Origin: Pseudoips prasinana
Taxonomy: Eukaryota > Arthropoda > Insecta > Lepidoptera > Nolidae
Assembly: GCA_951640165.1 (NCBI GenBank)
Contig: OX621249.1
Location: 25,401,201-25,465,200, forward strand
Direction of reading: 5' to 3'
DNA: 64,000 nt
Under the pieces are notes generated by a model. The model was not told the origin of the DNA, did no database searches, and saw only the letters and a list, made by a program, of their open reading frames with translations. The position numbers were made by a program, and so were the translations under genes. Positions 13,901 through 28,900 of this stretch are shown here, piece after piece. Within the stretch, counting starts at the first letter, position 1. Every line of letters begins with the position of its first letter.

Positions 13901-16900
13901 TTTTTGCGGGCGGGAGGGCGGTGCAAATTGCATCCCGGCATGATTAAACTGACAATTAGCGGAATTAACACTACATATTGATTTTGTATTTTGATTGTTA
14001 TGGATTTCCGCAAAGTTACGCCTGATTCCATTACTTACTTACTTAATATGTGAAAGGTCATCGGTCAACGTTTGGAAGAAGTCGCAGTTAACGATAAGAT
14101 CACCCATTCATCATCATCATCATCATGTCAGAAAAAGTACGTCCACTGCTGGACAAAAGCCTCCCAAAGAATGGAGGAATATGCCATAATCGCCACGCTT
14201 GACAGACGGGTTAGGCGAACTGGCGGGCAAGGCGACTTTAATTTTTTTTGAAGTAATGCATTTTACACACGCTTGACTTGGGGAGTAAGCTAGTGAGAGC
14301 GTTACAAAAAGTGTGATCGAGCGAGGTGTAACGTCCGTACAGTGGATATGTTTCGTAAATTACTGTAGGGGCAAGAAACAGACACATTTTCATTCTATAT
14401 TTCTCTCATACTTACCGTTTCGTATATCGCAGTTTTACATCAGTAGTGTGGTCTAAATCACACTCTTTTTTTTCTATAACATTATTTTTTTTAAATTCTA
14501 GTATCCAAGCAACATTTGCCGACACTGATAATTATAAATGTGAAGCCAGAAATACCTATGGATTGGCAGAAAAAACTACTTATGTCGATATTATATGTAA
14601 GTACTAAATTATCCTACCAATCTTCTTTTTTTACTATATAAAAATAAGTCGGGTTTTCCTTCCTGACGCTATTACTCCAGAACGCACGAACCGATTTCCA
14701 CTGTTTTGCATTCGTTGGAAAGGTCTCGGGCTCCGTGAGGTTTATAGCAAAGAAAATGTATAAAATTTAACGCGGGTAACACCGCGGGGCACAGCTAGTC
14801 TATTATAGTTGAATGTAAGTCATTGCTTGCAATTTTTTAACTCGCTTCTGATATAAAATTACTGGCGATACACTCGTACAGCTGCATGTGGAATATTGCT
14901 GCCACCTTTGGACCGGGGCGCCACGGTATAAACTTCTTCCCTTTGATCGTCTTCAACGTGGTGCAGCTTGAATGGTCGTTGACGACGGGGATCCCATTAT
15001 TTGGCTTGATGGCGCGACAAGTTAGAAACGTGTCGCTTATTAATGACAAAACGAAAGATATGCACTGTCCTTTTCCTGAGAACTATGTTAGAAAGAAATG
15101 CAGCGATATCAAATTATTTTCATTTGTATCGTATAGAATCGAAGGGATTTATAATGAACTAGTTGTGCCCCGCGGTTTTACCCGCGTTATACTTTATAAA
15201 TTATCACAGCTCCTCCCAAATAGGTGGTAGCGTGATAATATTTAGCCTATATGTACGACCTCTTAGTAATATTCGTGAAAAATTTGAAGTAAATTCATGC
15301 AGTACTTTTTGAGTTTAGCCCGGACATACATACAGATATACAGATAAAACTAAAAACTATATTTTTGTCTTCGATATCGATTGTAGATCACGCCCCGAAT
15401 ATCCTTTTAAAAATATATTCAATGTACAATTTCGACTTTCCTACGATTTTATTATATGTATAGATTAACATGCAAAGACATTTAATTGTACTAATATAAT
15501 GATTTCTAAGGCATCTGCCCTCCGACGCACGGAAATGCCCAGAACTTATACCACCTTTGCGGTCATCCATCTCATCCCGTGGGGGGTGTAGTAGAAGTTT
15601 TCCCGCGAGTTTATCTCTGAAAGGACAGCAGTATCTCTCTGTACACTATAACCATAATACTGCAATCGACAACATATCTGGCAAGCGTGGCGATTATGGC
15701 ATATCGCTCCAAATGATGGACTCGATGCAATTTTTTCGGCCTTTGCCCAGCAATCGACGTCCTTCGGCTGTCATGATGATGATGATGATTTACAAACTGG
15801 CAGCCACAGCTGGATTTGAGCTTCTATTTTTGTCTATATATAATTTATTTATTTATTCACAGTACCACCAGACATAGAAAAGCCCAAAAATCTAAGAATT
15901 AATTTAATGGTCGGCCAAAATATCGCCTTGCCTTGTAAAGCAGAGGGGCATCCCCAACCAGACTTAAAGTGGACTTTCCAAAGTGCAGATGCAACTATCC
16001 CACCTAAGACATTAAAGTAAGTCCTGGATGAATAGTTGTCTATCACCGTGCGTTTTTCAAGAAACTGCGGAGGTGTTTCCGATCGGGTATGACTTACTAA
16101 CCTTCAATCAGCGAGCGTATTCCTTTCTTGCCAGATTTAAGCTCTGGTTTCCGAGAAGGAGCGTGGGTCTATGAACTTTATGTGGAGTATATAAGGTCTA
16201 CTTTTATTTTAAGTGTGATTTTGAGAGAAACAACAGTGTGCACTGTGTGAGGATTTATTAGAAACTGAACTTGGAAACATACGATGACATATGAAGTCCT
16301 CTCGACCGAATTTCCGCCACGGTGGCCAGTCTCAATGGGGACTAGCCAATTGCACAGGACCTATTATAGTGCACAAGTGTGTGCGCAAACACAGGGGTAC
16401 TTTCTATTCCATCAGTCTCATGAGCCGATGGGACGACTAGCGACACGACCGTAAAGAGGTCAGGTACAGGACCGACGGCTTTACGTGTTCTCCAAAACAC
16501 GGGGGTGTAATACCGCCAACTTTCAGACTTCGGGCTGACACTGAGAAATTTCTTTTTACGGAAAAATCCCAAAATCACTTTCTGGCCCAGGACCTCATTA
16601 TCTGCAGTTGAACACGTTACCGCTAGACCAACAAGGCAGTCAAAAAAAGTCAAATCTATTAGGTAAGTAAATATCTTTCTTATACCAATGCCATTAAAAT
16701 AGACTAAAACTTTGATCACTGAAGTCGTTAAAACTGTGGTGCATCCTCCTAAGGCGATTGGCACACTGCCCCGCATGATGCAGCGCAGTGCGTGAGTGCG
16801 TGTTCTAACGTTGCTTGTAAGTATCTCATCACACAGAACATGCATCCACGTGCGTTCATGCAGATGCATGTTCTGTGTATTGGACTGTGCGTGTTTTCTA

Positions 16901-19900
16901 TACAAACATAGATACTTACAAGCAACGTTAGAATACGCACTCACGCACTACGCCCACCAATCAATCAGTACCATTATATAGGTATCTGTATCATAATCTG
17001 TTCGACCGTCCCTTACGCTTTTAGTATAAAAATCTTTGATTACTTCCACAGGCGTTTAAAGTCAATATTAAGTTAAGGTTCTACCTAGTTCAGACCAGCC
17101 GCTAATATTTATGATATTTTGAATATTCTTAATTCTGTCTTGTTTTAACGATAAATGTATTATCTTAGCTATAAGAGTTCCTATTTTATTTTAACAATAA
17201 TTATACAAATATGTAAGAATTAGATAATATTTTCCAAGATTAATGTTATTTGTTTCTTAAACTTAAAAATATGAAATAATATTTTGTTATTATTATTATT
17301 ATACTAGCTGTGCCCCACGGTTTTACCCACGTTAAACTTTATAAATTATCACAGCTCCTCCCCCGTAGGTGATAGCGCGATAATATGTAGCCTATATGTT
17401 GACCCGACCTCTTTGTAACATTCATGCAAAATTTGAAGTAAATCCATGTACCTAGTACTTTTATGAGTTTAGCCCGGACATACATACAGACAAACAGACA
17501 AAAATTCCAAAACTATATTTTTGGCTTCGATATCTATTGTAGATCACGCCACTATCATCCTTTTTAAAACATAATCCATGTACAGTTTTGACTTTCCTAC
17601 GATTTTATTATACCTATGTATAGATTATTCTATTAGATATCTAATGTTGTGAAGATCTATGCGCGGCGGTGATCACTTACTATCAGGTAACTCACTAGGT
17701 CGTTTCCCTTATTATCATATAAAAATTAGATCGCTACACCCAAATATGAAAAAAATTGGGATAGTTATCTTTTGTTTACTGTTATTAAAACGTAGCTGTT
17801 ATTTTTAGGCCAACCAAACCTATGTATTTAGACTTGAGGAGGACACAGTTGAGCCAACATGGGAATTACACTTGTACTGCTAGCAACATCGGTGGTTCGG
17901 ATTCAGTCACTTATACTGTCTATGTCTATGGTGAGTACAAAACTTATAGAGCGGTCTGCAACAGAATTTGCTTTAAAAAAATCGTCTCGTATTTATTTGA
18001 AAATTACTTCCGTAAAAATTTGAAGGGCGATACATGAAATTATTTTAGAGATATTGTTTATCAATTAAAATATTTGTGCAGACGCCAGCACATTCAGTTC
18101 CCACAATCTGTCAAATTTCTTTTACAGATTTTCAAATTTATCACAAAAGCATAAAGTTCACTTTCAATTGGGGAAATTTGACAGATTGGGGTAGCTTGAC
18201 GTGTTGGCGTCTGTACATCTCTTCATCTCTTAGTAAAAAAAGTTACGGAAATTTATAAAGTGTGGCGGGTTTCGTTCCCCGAAAAATTTAATATTAACAT
18301 TACATTACAAGACATTAGATTTATTTTTGTTTAATATCAATGGACCAGTTTGTCTGTTTGGATAGATAGATAAATAGAGTCCACTTTATGGCACCAGAAA
18401 ATACAATACATTATCTTAATATAAGCAAATACAGGTACTGACGGCGTTCTTATCGCTTTTTAGCAAGCTCTTTCAGACAACCGTTGGATGGATAAGGAAA
18501 AGTAAGATAGAAAAGGCGGTAGGTAGTTTAGTATGTATAATCACCTAAATTCTTAAATAAATAACATAATATGCACATATTAAAATTTTTCAAGGATAGA
18601 GTGAACCGGCATCTTATGGGTACGCGCGGTCCATCTTCGACCACATCTTCACTCACCATCAGGTGAGATCATGGTCAAGAGTAAACCCATTAAAAAAAAA
18701 CCGGCCAAGTGCAAGTCGGACTCGCCCATGAAGGGTTCGGTAGCAGCCAGTATTTTAGTTGATTAAATGAAAGCAAATTGCGGTTTACGATTTATGACGT
18801 AATAAAAAAACTAGCAATTAGTTTTTTTATTACGTCATAAATCGTAAACCGCAATTTGCTTTCATTTAATCAACTAAATCTCGATTCGAAGATCTCGTTC
18901 AAACCAATTTTCGCTGTTAGTTTGCATGGTAATAATATTTTTTTTAGTTTTATCATTCTCTTATTTTAGAAGTTACAGGGGGGGGGGGACACTAATTTTA
19001 CCACTTTGGAAGAGTCTCTTGGGCAAACCATTCAGTTTAGATAAAAATGATATTCGAAACCTCGATATCATTTTTAAAGACCTCATCATTTCTAAATTTT
19101 GTTTCAGTTCTATGAATGGGGCCCCCCAAAATTATTGTTCTTTGTCTATTTTTGTATAAAAATCTTAATGCGGTTCACCGAATACATCTACTTACCAAGT
19201 TTCAACAGTACAGCTCTGATAGTTTCGGAAAAAAGTGGCCGTGACATACGGACGGACAGACAGACAGACAGACATGACAAACCTATAAGGGTTCCGTTTT
19301 TTGCCATTTGGCTACGGAACCCTAAAAACATGCGGGACATCTTTGGGCACTGCCGATACAAGTGAAAACTACTTTTTTATTTCTCATACTCGGAAAGTTG
19401 TGTTAATTTGATGCAAGTAGCGAGTGGAAGATACTACTACGGATATTTAGGTGGTAAATGCCTCTATATGGTGGCAATATTCTTGTAAAATAAGTAGAAC
19501 TAAATTTAATTAAGTAAAAAATCTAAAAAAAATATGAAAACAATTCTGCGGTTGTGTGAGTGTATATGGGCCGATGTGAATTACAAAAAAAATCCCTTCG
19601 TCTAAAACATATTTGATCAGGGCACGTGTCCTAACGCGAGTTTAACATTTTTTACACATCTCAAAAATGTGCACAACGCCGCTAAAGAAATTATCACTTC
19701 ATAAAAATAAGAAGCGATAAATAATAACCTTGACTTATCCACAGCTCCACCGATCATCGAAAATGTATACAAAGACAAGACCTTCGATGTGGTGAAAGGG
19801 GACAAGGGTTTGCGAATTCAATGTAAAGCAACTGGTACTCCAACACCCAGGATTACCTGGCAAAAGGACAATTTGAACATCGCAATGGGTAAATAAAATC

Positions 19901-22900
19901 TTAAATAATAATAAACTACAACCTGGGGGACTTCAGCCTAATTCGCCGGTCATAGTGATCGGCGTTCAGATGAAAGTTAAAAATGACCCAATCATTCATT
20001 CAATCGGTTTCCATAAGTACATGTGATATATAGCCCGGAATCTCATCATATTATCATCATATCAGCCGAAAGACGTCCACTGCTGGACAAAGGCCTCCCC
20101 CAAAGATCTCCACAATTGCCGGTCTTGCGCTATCCGCATCCAGCGATTTCCAGCGACCCGCACAAGATCATCGGTCCATCTTGTAGGGGGCCTGCCCACG
20201 CTGCGTCTTCCGGTTCGTGGTCGCCACTCGAGAACCTTTCTGCCCCAGCGGCCGTCGGCTCTACGAGCTATGTGCCCTGCCCACTGCCACTTCAGCTTGG
20301 CAATTCTTACGGCTATGTCGGTTACTTTGGTTCGCCTGCGGATCTCAACATTTCTGATTCGATCTCGCAGGGAAACTCCAAGCATAGCCCTTTCCATTGC
20401 TCTTTGGGTGACCTTGAGCCGCCTGATAAGGCACATAGTGAGCGAGCACGTCTCTGTTCCGTAAGTCATCACTGGCAACACACACTGGTCGAAGACTTTC
20501 GACTTGAGACATCTATTATATCTATAACATATCAGCCCGGAATCTATTATTTTATTATTTTCAACGTTGAAGCCGATTAAAGGAATGATTTAGTCAATTT
20601 TAACCTTAATATATTTGTACGCCGATCATGATTACGATGACCGGCGTAGTAAGCAGTAGCCCCCCAGAACGACAGAGTTCCGGTCGTTATTTAGTGACAT
20701 CTTCAAGAATTTCCGAGATTCTACAGCGACTATATTTAATAACTAGCTGTGACCGCGACTTCGTCAGCGTGTTAATTAGTTTATTTAGTTTTTTAGTAAA
20801 ATAAAATACTTTTTCTAAAATGAAAGTAGCGCAAGTTACGCCTTATTACATCAGCTACCTGCCAATAAAAGTCCCGTGAAAATTGGTCTAGCCATTTCAG
20901 AGATTAGACGGAACAAACAGACAGACAGACAGACAAAAAATGTAAAAAATGTTATTTTGGTGTATGTACCGTATATATATTCATATTTATGTAGTAAAAA
21001 CCGGCTATTTCAATATTACAAACAGACACTCCAATTTTATTTATTTGTATGTATAGAATATATTTTATTTAAATATATATATATATAAAAGCAGCCTAAG
21101 TTACGTCTTATTACATCAGCTACCTGCCAGTAAAAGTCCCGTCAAAATCGGTCCAGCCATTTCAGAGATTAGCCGGAACAAACGACAGACAGACAGACAA
21201 AAATTATATATTCATATTTATGTAGTAAAAACCGGCTATTTCAATATTACAAACAGACACTCCAATTTTATTTATTTGTATAGATAAGATATTTGTATAG
21301 ATTTATGTAGTAAAAACCGGCTATTTCAATATTACAAACAGACACTCCAATTTTATTTATTTGTATAGATAATGGCCATGAAATTCGGCCACGGCGGCCA
21401 GTTTCAATGCCATCAGAGTAAGACTTAGTATAGTGCGCAACACGGATGTTTTTCATCAATCTAGGCGCTAAGACCGAGTGCCTACGGCTTTACGTGCTCT
21501 CCGAGGCACGTATTAGTACCACCGCCAACACTGTTATGCTACACTTTGCGAGTTGTTCAGTTCTATTTAAGATACGTCTTCTATTTATGTTACAACTTGT
21601 ACAACTTATTTTTACTATCAGGTACTGAATGGTATGACATGGAAGAAGATGGTACTTTAATTATTAGGAGCATTGATGACAAAGTAGAAGGGACCTACAC
21701 GTGCCTAGCTCAAAACCATTTTGGAAAAAAATCGGAAAACTACGAAGTTAAATATCATGGTAAGGAATTTTTCAGGTATCTTTAAAATGAATTGTATAAA
21801 TTTAAGTGAATGGGAATCGAACCTACGACCACGAGGTATCCGGCCCCATGTGCGTTAAGCATCTTTTACACTGTAGCAAACCAACGTCACCCTGACACCT
21901 GATACCTGACCTGAGATGTCACCCTGGTGGTTGCCATCCATCTAGACTGCCCAACTGCAGTCTACAAGATTCTATAACAAACTTCCCAATGATATTAGGG
22001 AATTGTCTACGAATAAGTTTAAAAGAATTATTAAAGCCAAATTGTGTAGCAGGGCATATTACAAAATTTCTGATTATTTAAGTGATAAAAGTGCTTAGGA
22101 TTGAGTTGTTCTGAGTCATATTTATTATATCATACATGATTGTAATTAATCTTAAGTATATTTTATTTTAAAAACGGATTCCTACTGAGTTTTCTGACAG
22201 TGTTTCTCAGTAGCTGCCACGTCATGCACTGCACGGTAGGGTAAAAAAATATGACGATTCCACATAAATGTAAAATTTTTACGGAATAAAGTACCTTTGA
22301 CTTTCAATTTGACTTACATGGATGACAATCACCAGGGTGACGTCTGTTGGGACGTTTGCAACCGTATAGAAGATGCTTTAACAGCTCCGCCATCGCACCG
22401 TGGTTTCTCAGACTCGAATTTATACAATCTTTTCGATATTCTTAACGCATCTAAGACGCTTTTAGCTTTTAAGGAGACATGTTTATTAGAAAGCCGACAA
22501 ACTAACTTTAAAAGTTAGCTTTGGCGGCTTTCACTGCTTCATCGAACAAAAGAAGTAAGTGAGGGCTCAAACTGTGGTAACCTCGAACCTCGGCTCATGG
22601 CGGTGACAGATGGAGGTAGATGAGAGGGATTTTAGGAACGATTTGTCGCTCTACTTTTCGAAGACGGAATTTGGGTTAGGATATTATTCATCATGTCAAT
22701 TGAATAACGTCCACTGCTGGATAAAGGTATCCCGAAAAAATATTCAAAATGGAATTAAATATGCTATGCTGTGCGGTGACGGCACAGAGTATGATTATCC
22801 CATTTCATCCCGTGGGGTGCGTAGAAATCGACCCAGGGAAGACCTACCAGAGAACGGGCAGCAGCGTTTTTCTGTGAACTATGACCATCAAACTGCGATT

Positions 22901-25900
22901 GCCAACCCGTCTGCCAACCGTGGTGATCATGGCATATCCCCCTTTCTGTGGGAAGGCTTTTGTACAGAAGTTGACGTACTTTGACTGACATGATGATCTC
23001 AAAAAATGATCTCAAAAACAAAACCGATAGATAATACCTACATCCTCCGGAAGGGTGTCAGCAAGGGAATCCTAAATTTGATCTGACGGCGTGTATCGTT
23101 CGTAGCTTAACTCTGCTTAACGCAGAGCGCTTACCCCGGATCGGTAAATGGTGCAGGTTCGAGACCCGCTGGACGATCAGTTTTATGATTTCCCATTTTT
23201 GAGATTAGATAAACGCTTTACATTGCGAATAATGCTATAAAAATTCAAATTTAATAAATAATTAAAAATGGAATGGCATTAGTGCCAAGCAAGGGATGGC
23301 GATCTTAGTATGATACTCATAGTACACAGAGAGACGCTACTTCCCGTTCTCTGGTAGAAATTCCTTTAGGATGACTTCTTCACCCCCCACGGGTGAGATG
23401 GGGTTATGATATTCGTAGCCGGAAGCCACACAAGCTCTTGATAAATTAATTTTCCACATAAAATAAACCCTTGTAATGTTATTTATCGGACAATTTTGGA
23501 TAACTTGTGTTACATTCTTCTCAGTTACGGCACATTGGATCCGGTGGTAACATTAAAGCGCGACCGTCGTTATAAATCCAAGGCCCGCTTTAATAATAAT
23601 ATTAAATTCTTACATTAATATGGACAGAACTATTCAGATAAGATGTACCTCTAGTAAAATATATCTATAACTATAAATTTCGATAATTAAACCTATAAAT
23701 AATCTCTTTCACAATAACTATAAGCTAACTATATCATTACTATTGAAAATTAAATGTTATTTCTAAATGTTTTAAATAAATAAATAAATAAAGATGGATT
23801 TTATTCACGTACGTTTTATTACTTTAGAAAAGCGCTTGTAAATAGTCAGAACATGTTTGTAGTAATACAGTTATTATTTCTAGTTACTTATTACAGATAT
23901 TTAGGTACACGGAATGTTAAAACATTTATACAATTTATTTTATAATGGTAGTGATATTTAGCTAGCTTGTATTAAGTTATTGTCAAGGAGATTATGTTTA
24001 GTTGAAGTTTTTAATATTATGTATTCAAATTTATATTTTACTACATATTGTCTGAATGGTTCTGTCTATATTAACCCATTAATGGCCAAATGTAAGCTAA
24101 AAACGTTTATGTTTCAAATTATTTATTTTTGTAATGAGTGAAGTAGTAAAGTATACAAATTGGGAAAAATAACCAAAAAATAAATTTTCTTTTAGGTTTT
24201 TAGGGGGTGTACTCGATTGAGAACACCGGCCACTTCAAGGTGAAATTTTTCGTAGCAAGGATTTTCGACGCAGAGTCTTCAGACATTTCTTGCACTCCCA
24301 GCGGACTCTTGAATGGAAAACAACACAACGCAGCTGCTTTAATTTCTTTTTTGGGTAGTGTCCCGAGCCATCTTGGGGTAAACCCTCGACCAAAGACGAA
24401 GACGGTTGAGCCTTTTTTCGTGTTTCTTGCCGCAAATAGCAGCACCGTTGCACAATGTCCTAAATTCCGTAGGTCAACTAAAAGACTACAATTGGTAAAG
24501 AAATTATCATAAACCACTTTATGGTTTGTAGGATTGGTGTCCAGTTTTTGAAGTAATGACTTCACAACCCTAGAACCCAGAGGCTCGGTAGTTGCTTCAA
24601 GGGATTTTCCACAATAGAAATCGAAGCTATAACAATACCCAGTTGAGCTTGCCGCTACCCAATTATTATAGCCAAACTGTACTGGTTTACCACGGATAAA
24701 TTGTTTGCTGGGTGATGTCCATAATATTTGACCATCGCCTCATCAACAGATATATTTTTGTGAAAAATGCCCCATTGCTTGTATTTTTCCTGTCGCTGTC
24801 GTCATTGACGTTTTGAAGCTAGAGGTTCCTCATCACTGCTATTACCATCGCTAGAAGTTTCGTCTTTATTGTTAAAAAAATATCAATATTTCCAGGTACA
24901 TCTCATGGTAACGTGTGTGTTTCCAAGTCCTCATCTGTCCCTTTTATTCATCAGTAACGGCACTTGGGTCGGGTGGTATTATGGCCAAGTCATATTCTCC
25001 GCCACCGCTGTCATCTAAAACAGCTTGAACGGCTCGCTCAAGGACATCATACTTATTGGTGACGTTGAAATATTTACGGTTCATCAATTGACTCAACTTA
25101 TCTAAAAAAATATATTACATTATTTTATATACCCATGTGGCCACTGTACTCAAACGAGTACACTGGTAGAAATCGGCATAAAAGTCATCCAAAATGAAAA
25201 ATAATAGGGTAAACGATAACAATTATTATGAACAAGAATGTATCTCATAATAATTTGCACGTTACATAGTAATTACATATTAAATAAAAAAAATAATGAT
25301 GATAGAAAAGAATTACCTTTGCTATCTTGAGAATGGCGACTTCAAGTGAATACCTGTCACAATAAAATTTTACCTACCCACTTTATGTTATTATAATTAA
25401 TAAAACCATTTTACCCTCTGCTAATTATAATTAAAAGAAAAATGTTAGTCTTATTAAATCTAGGTATATGTTTAAAAGTTTAACTGTACTCCATCGAGTA
25501 CAGCGGCTGTAAATGGGTTAAGGTATGAATTCAGTTTTCATACAATCCGTGTACCGAAATATCTATATGTACAGACGCCAGCACATCAAACTATCCCAAT
25601 CTGTCAAATTTCCTCAATTGAAAATAAACCTTATGCTTATGTGATACAGTTGAAAATCTATAAACGTTTGACAGATTGGGATAGCTGGATGTGCTGGCGT
25701 ATGTACCTTGCAATAAATATGATTACTTAACTATATTACTAGATACATGCTACATACTATATACAAACATGTTCTGACTATTAACAAGCGCTTTTTTAAA
25801 GTCAACGTAAATAAAAACCTTTTAATTAATATTTATTAATTTTTATTAATAATAAAAATTAATATTTATTAATATTTAAATTTTGGTAGGACCTTTTATT

Positions 25901-28900
25901 TATTTTTTAATAATTCACCTACCTGTGGATATAGTTTTCTATAAATTAAATAATTTCAAAATCAGTTAAGTAGTTTTTATATTATCCACAAATGTATGAT
26001 TGTTTTCTCTTTATAATATAAATCTCTATCACATTAATTCCTTCGCTTGAAACTATGTATTTTATTTTTTATAGGTTAACCAACGATAATTTACATAAAT
26101 ATTACCGTATTTCATGTAATAAGCACTTATTAATAAGCAACTCGTGCGTATAAAATACGCAATAAGTTATTAGAACCGTTAATTTTACACAATTATATTT
26201 GTAAATACTTAAGTTAATCATATACATCTTCTATATATATATATATATATAAATCAATGCCACTTTTCGTTGTTTTCGCTTGAATCTATGTATTTTATTT
26301 TTTATAGGTTAACCAACGATAATTTACACAAATATTACCGTATTTCATGTACTAAGCACTTATAGATAAGCAACTCGTGCGTATAAAATACGCAATAATT
26401 AATTAGAACCGTTAATTGTACACAATTATATTTGTAAATACTTAAGTTAATCATATACATCGTCTATCTATATAATCTATATATATAAAAATCAATGCCA
26501 CTTTTCGTTGTAATTTTATAACTCAACAACGCCTTTACCGATTTGGCTAATTTTGGTCTTGAATTATTCGTGGAAGTCCAGGTAAGGTTTGTACGTAGAA
26601 AAAAATAAAAAAAGTCTTGAAAAAGTGTAAAATCAACATCTTTCTATACTCCCATATACAAACAATTTGTGCTTATACTTAAAAGCGTAGCGAAGCACGT
26701 ACCGGGCCGCTAGTTTATTATAAACTAGCTGTGCCCCGCGGTTTTACCCGCGTTAAATTTTATGAATTATCACAGCTCGTCCCCCGTAGGTGATAGCGTG
26801 ATAGTATGTAGCCTATATGTTGACCCGACCTCTTAGTAATATTCATGCAAAATTTTAAGTAAATCCATGCAGTACTTTTGAGTTTAACCTGGATATACAT
26901 ACAGACAAACAGACACACTGACAAAAATTCTAAAAAAAACTTATGTGTACTTATGTACACGCGTTAGAAGTTATTCTTCTTAATATACAACTTGAACATA
27001 GTTATCAATTTTCATACCACCTAGAACTAACGTCATGCTGTTATTTTTACGATGTGCGCGCATCTGCGCGCAACTTCATGCTGTTAAATTTTTTGGTGTC
27101 GGTGTGCGCGCGCATCGTAAAAATTCACTCTCATCATTTTTCTCCATCGCGCCAAAAGAACGATATTTTTGGCTTCGATATCGATTGTAGATAACGCCCC
27201 AAGTCACCTTTAAAAAAAAAATTCAATGTACAGTTTTGACTTTCCTACGATTTTATTATATGTATAGATATCATCATTATGTCAGCCAAAGTACGTCCAC
27301 TGCTGGAAAAAGCCTCCCCAATGATATGCCTTAATCGCCACGCTTGGCATACGGGTTGGCGATCGCAGTTTGATGGTGGAAAAACGCTGTTGCCCGTTTT
27401 CTGGTAGGTATTCCCTCGGTCGATTTCTACGCATCCCGCATGAGATGGGGTGACGATATTCTATGCCGTCACCACACAGTATAAAACTTATTATAAATAT
27501 ATAGTTTTAAAAACATCTATTCATATAATAAAATCGTACGAAAGTCAAAACTGTACATTGAATATTTTTTTAATAGGATACTTGGGGCGTGATCTACATG
27601 ATGTGATCTGGATATCGAAGCCAAAAATATAGTTTTTAGAATTTTTGTCTGTATGTATGTCCGGGCTAAAATCAAAAAGAACTCCATGGATTTACTTCAA
27701 ATTTTGCACGGATATTACAAAGAGGTTGGGTCAACATATAGGCTACATATTATCACGCTATCATCTACGGGGGAGGAGCTGTGATAAGTTATAAAATTTA
27801 ACCGCGGGGCACAGCTAGTTAACAATATGAAATGACTGCACATGTGGCGCAACGGTTAAGACAGTCGCCACGCCACTCCGTGTATCGGGTTCGATTCCCG
27901 CAGAGGACAACTGTTTGAGTAAACCATAAGTAGTTATTCTGAAGTTGGATGTTTTGTGTCCGTGCAGTATTATGCTTTTATAGTACTCCGCGATACAGAG
28001 AAATTTCACCTTAGCCTAGTTGGTAGTGCTCCTGCCTACGAATCTGGTGGTCCTGGGTTCGAATCCCGGTAAGTGCAAATATTTGTATGATGAGCACGAA
28101 TATTTGTTTCTGAGTCATGGATAGTTTCTATGTATATAAGTATTTATATAAGTATGTATATCGTCGCCTGGTACCTATAGTACAAGCTTTGCTTAGTTTG
28201 GGGCTAGGATGATCTGTGTGACATTGTCCAGAGATATTATTATTATTAATTGCTGGTCCTTTTACATACACAAATTAAAAAATCAACAGTCCAACGGATA
28301 ACTTACTTCTTTTTGAAATCGGTTAGTCTATTGTAGCGTAACTATCGAGTGTAACAAAGGCAGGGGTGGTGTCTCTATTGCGAACTTAACTGTTATTTTA
28401 ATTTATTTTGTTGTTTCTTAATTAAGCACTAGGGAAATAAATCCCTGTGTCGCGGGGTAGCGATACTATAACACTTAAGTTACGAACTAAATCTTTTTCA
28501 TATTTATTTATTTAGGACAACTTACAAAACATACACTAATACATTGAACACATATATGTTATAAAATTACGTGCTAAATGTTGCTTTACTTACAAGTCGC
28601 CACGGCATGGTAAAGGACAGTTTTTTTTTTTATTTCCTTACTAAACTTAAGATTACTTAGATTACTACAAATTCAAAGATACAAAGATAACAAAATAAAT
28701 AACAATAAAACTTAAGTTTACTAATGATTAGCAATTAGAATTCATCTGTACACTATGACAGGTACACACGGCTACATATCAAGCTATTGTTTTCTAATAT
28801 AAGCTGACCTCTCACTGTATGGAAATCCTATACAACGCGGGACGAGCTTATACTGGAAATGCATAGCTTGGTTGTTCTTTTTTTTTAATTCAGTTTTACG

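Noticed and set aside
16342..16944. 200-codon - strand frame at 16.3-16.9 kb
   Set aside because: It runs through SINE-like remnants and the inverted repeat at 16787-16949. The composition is not protein-like in a consistent way and there are no relatives.
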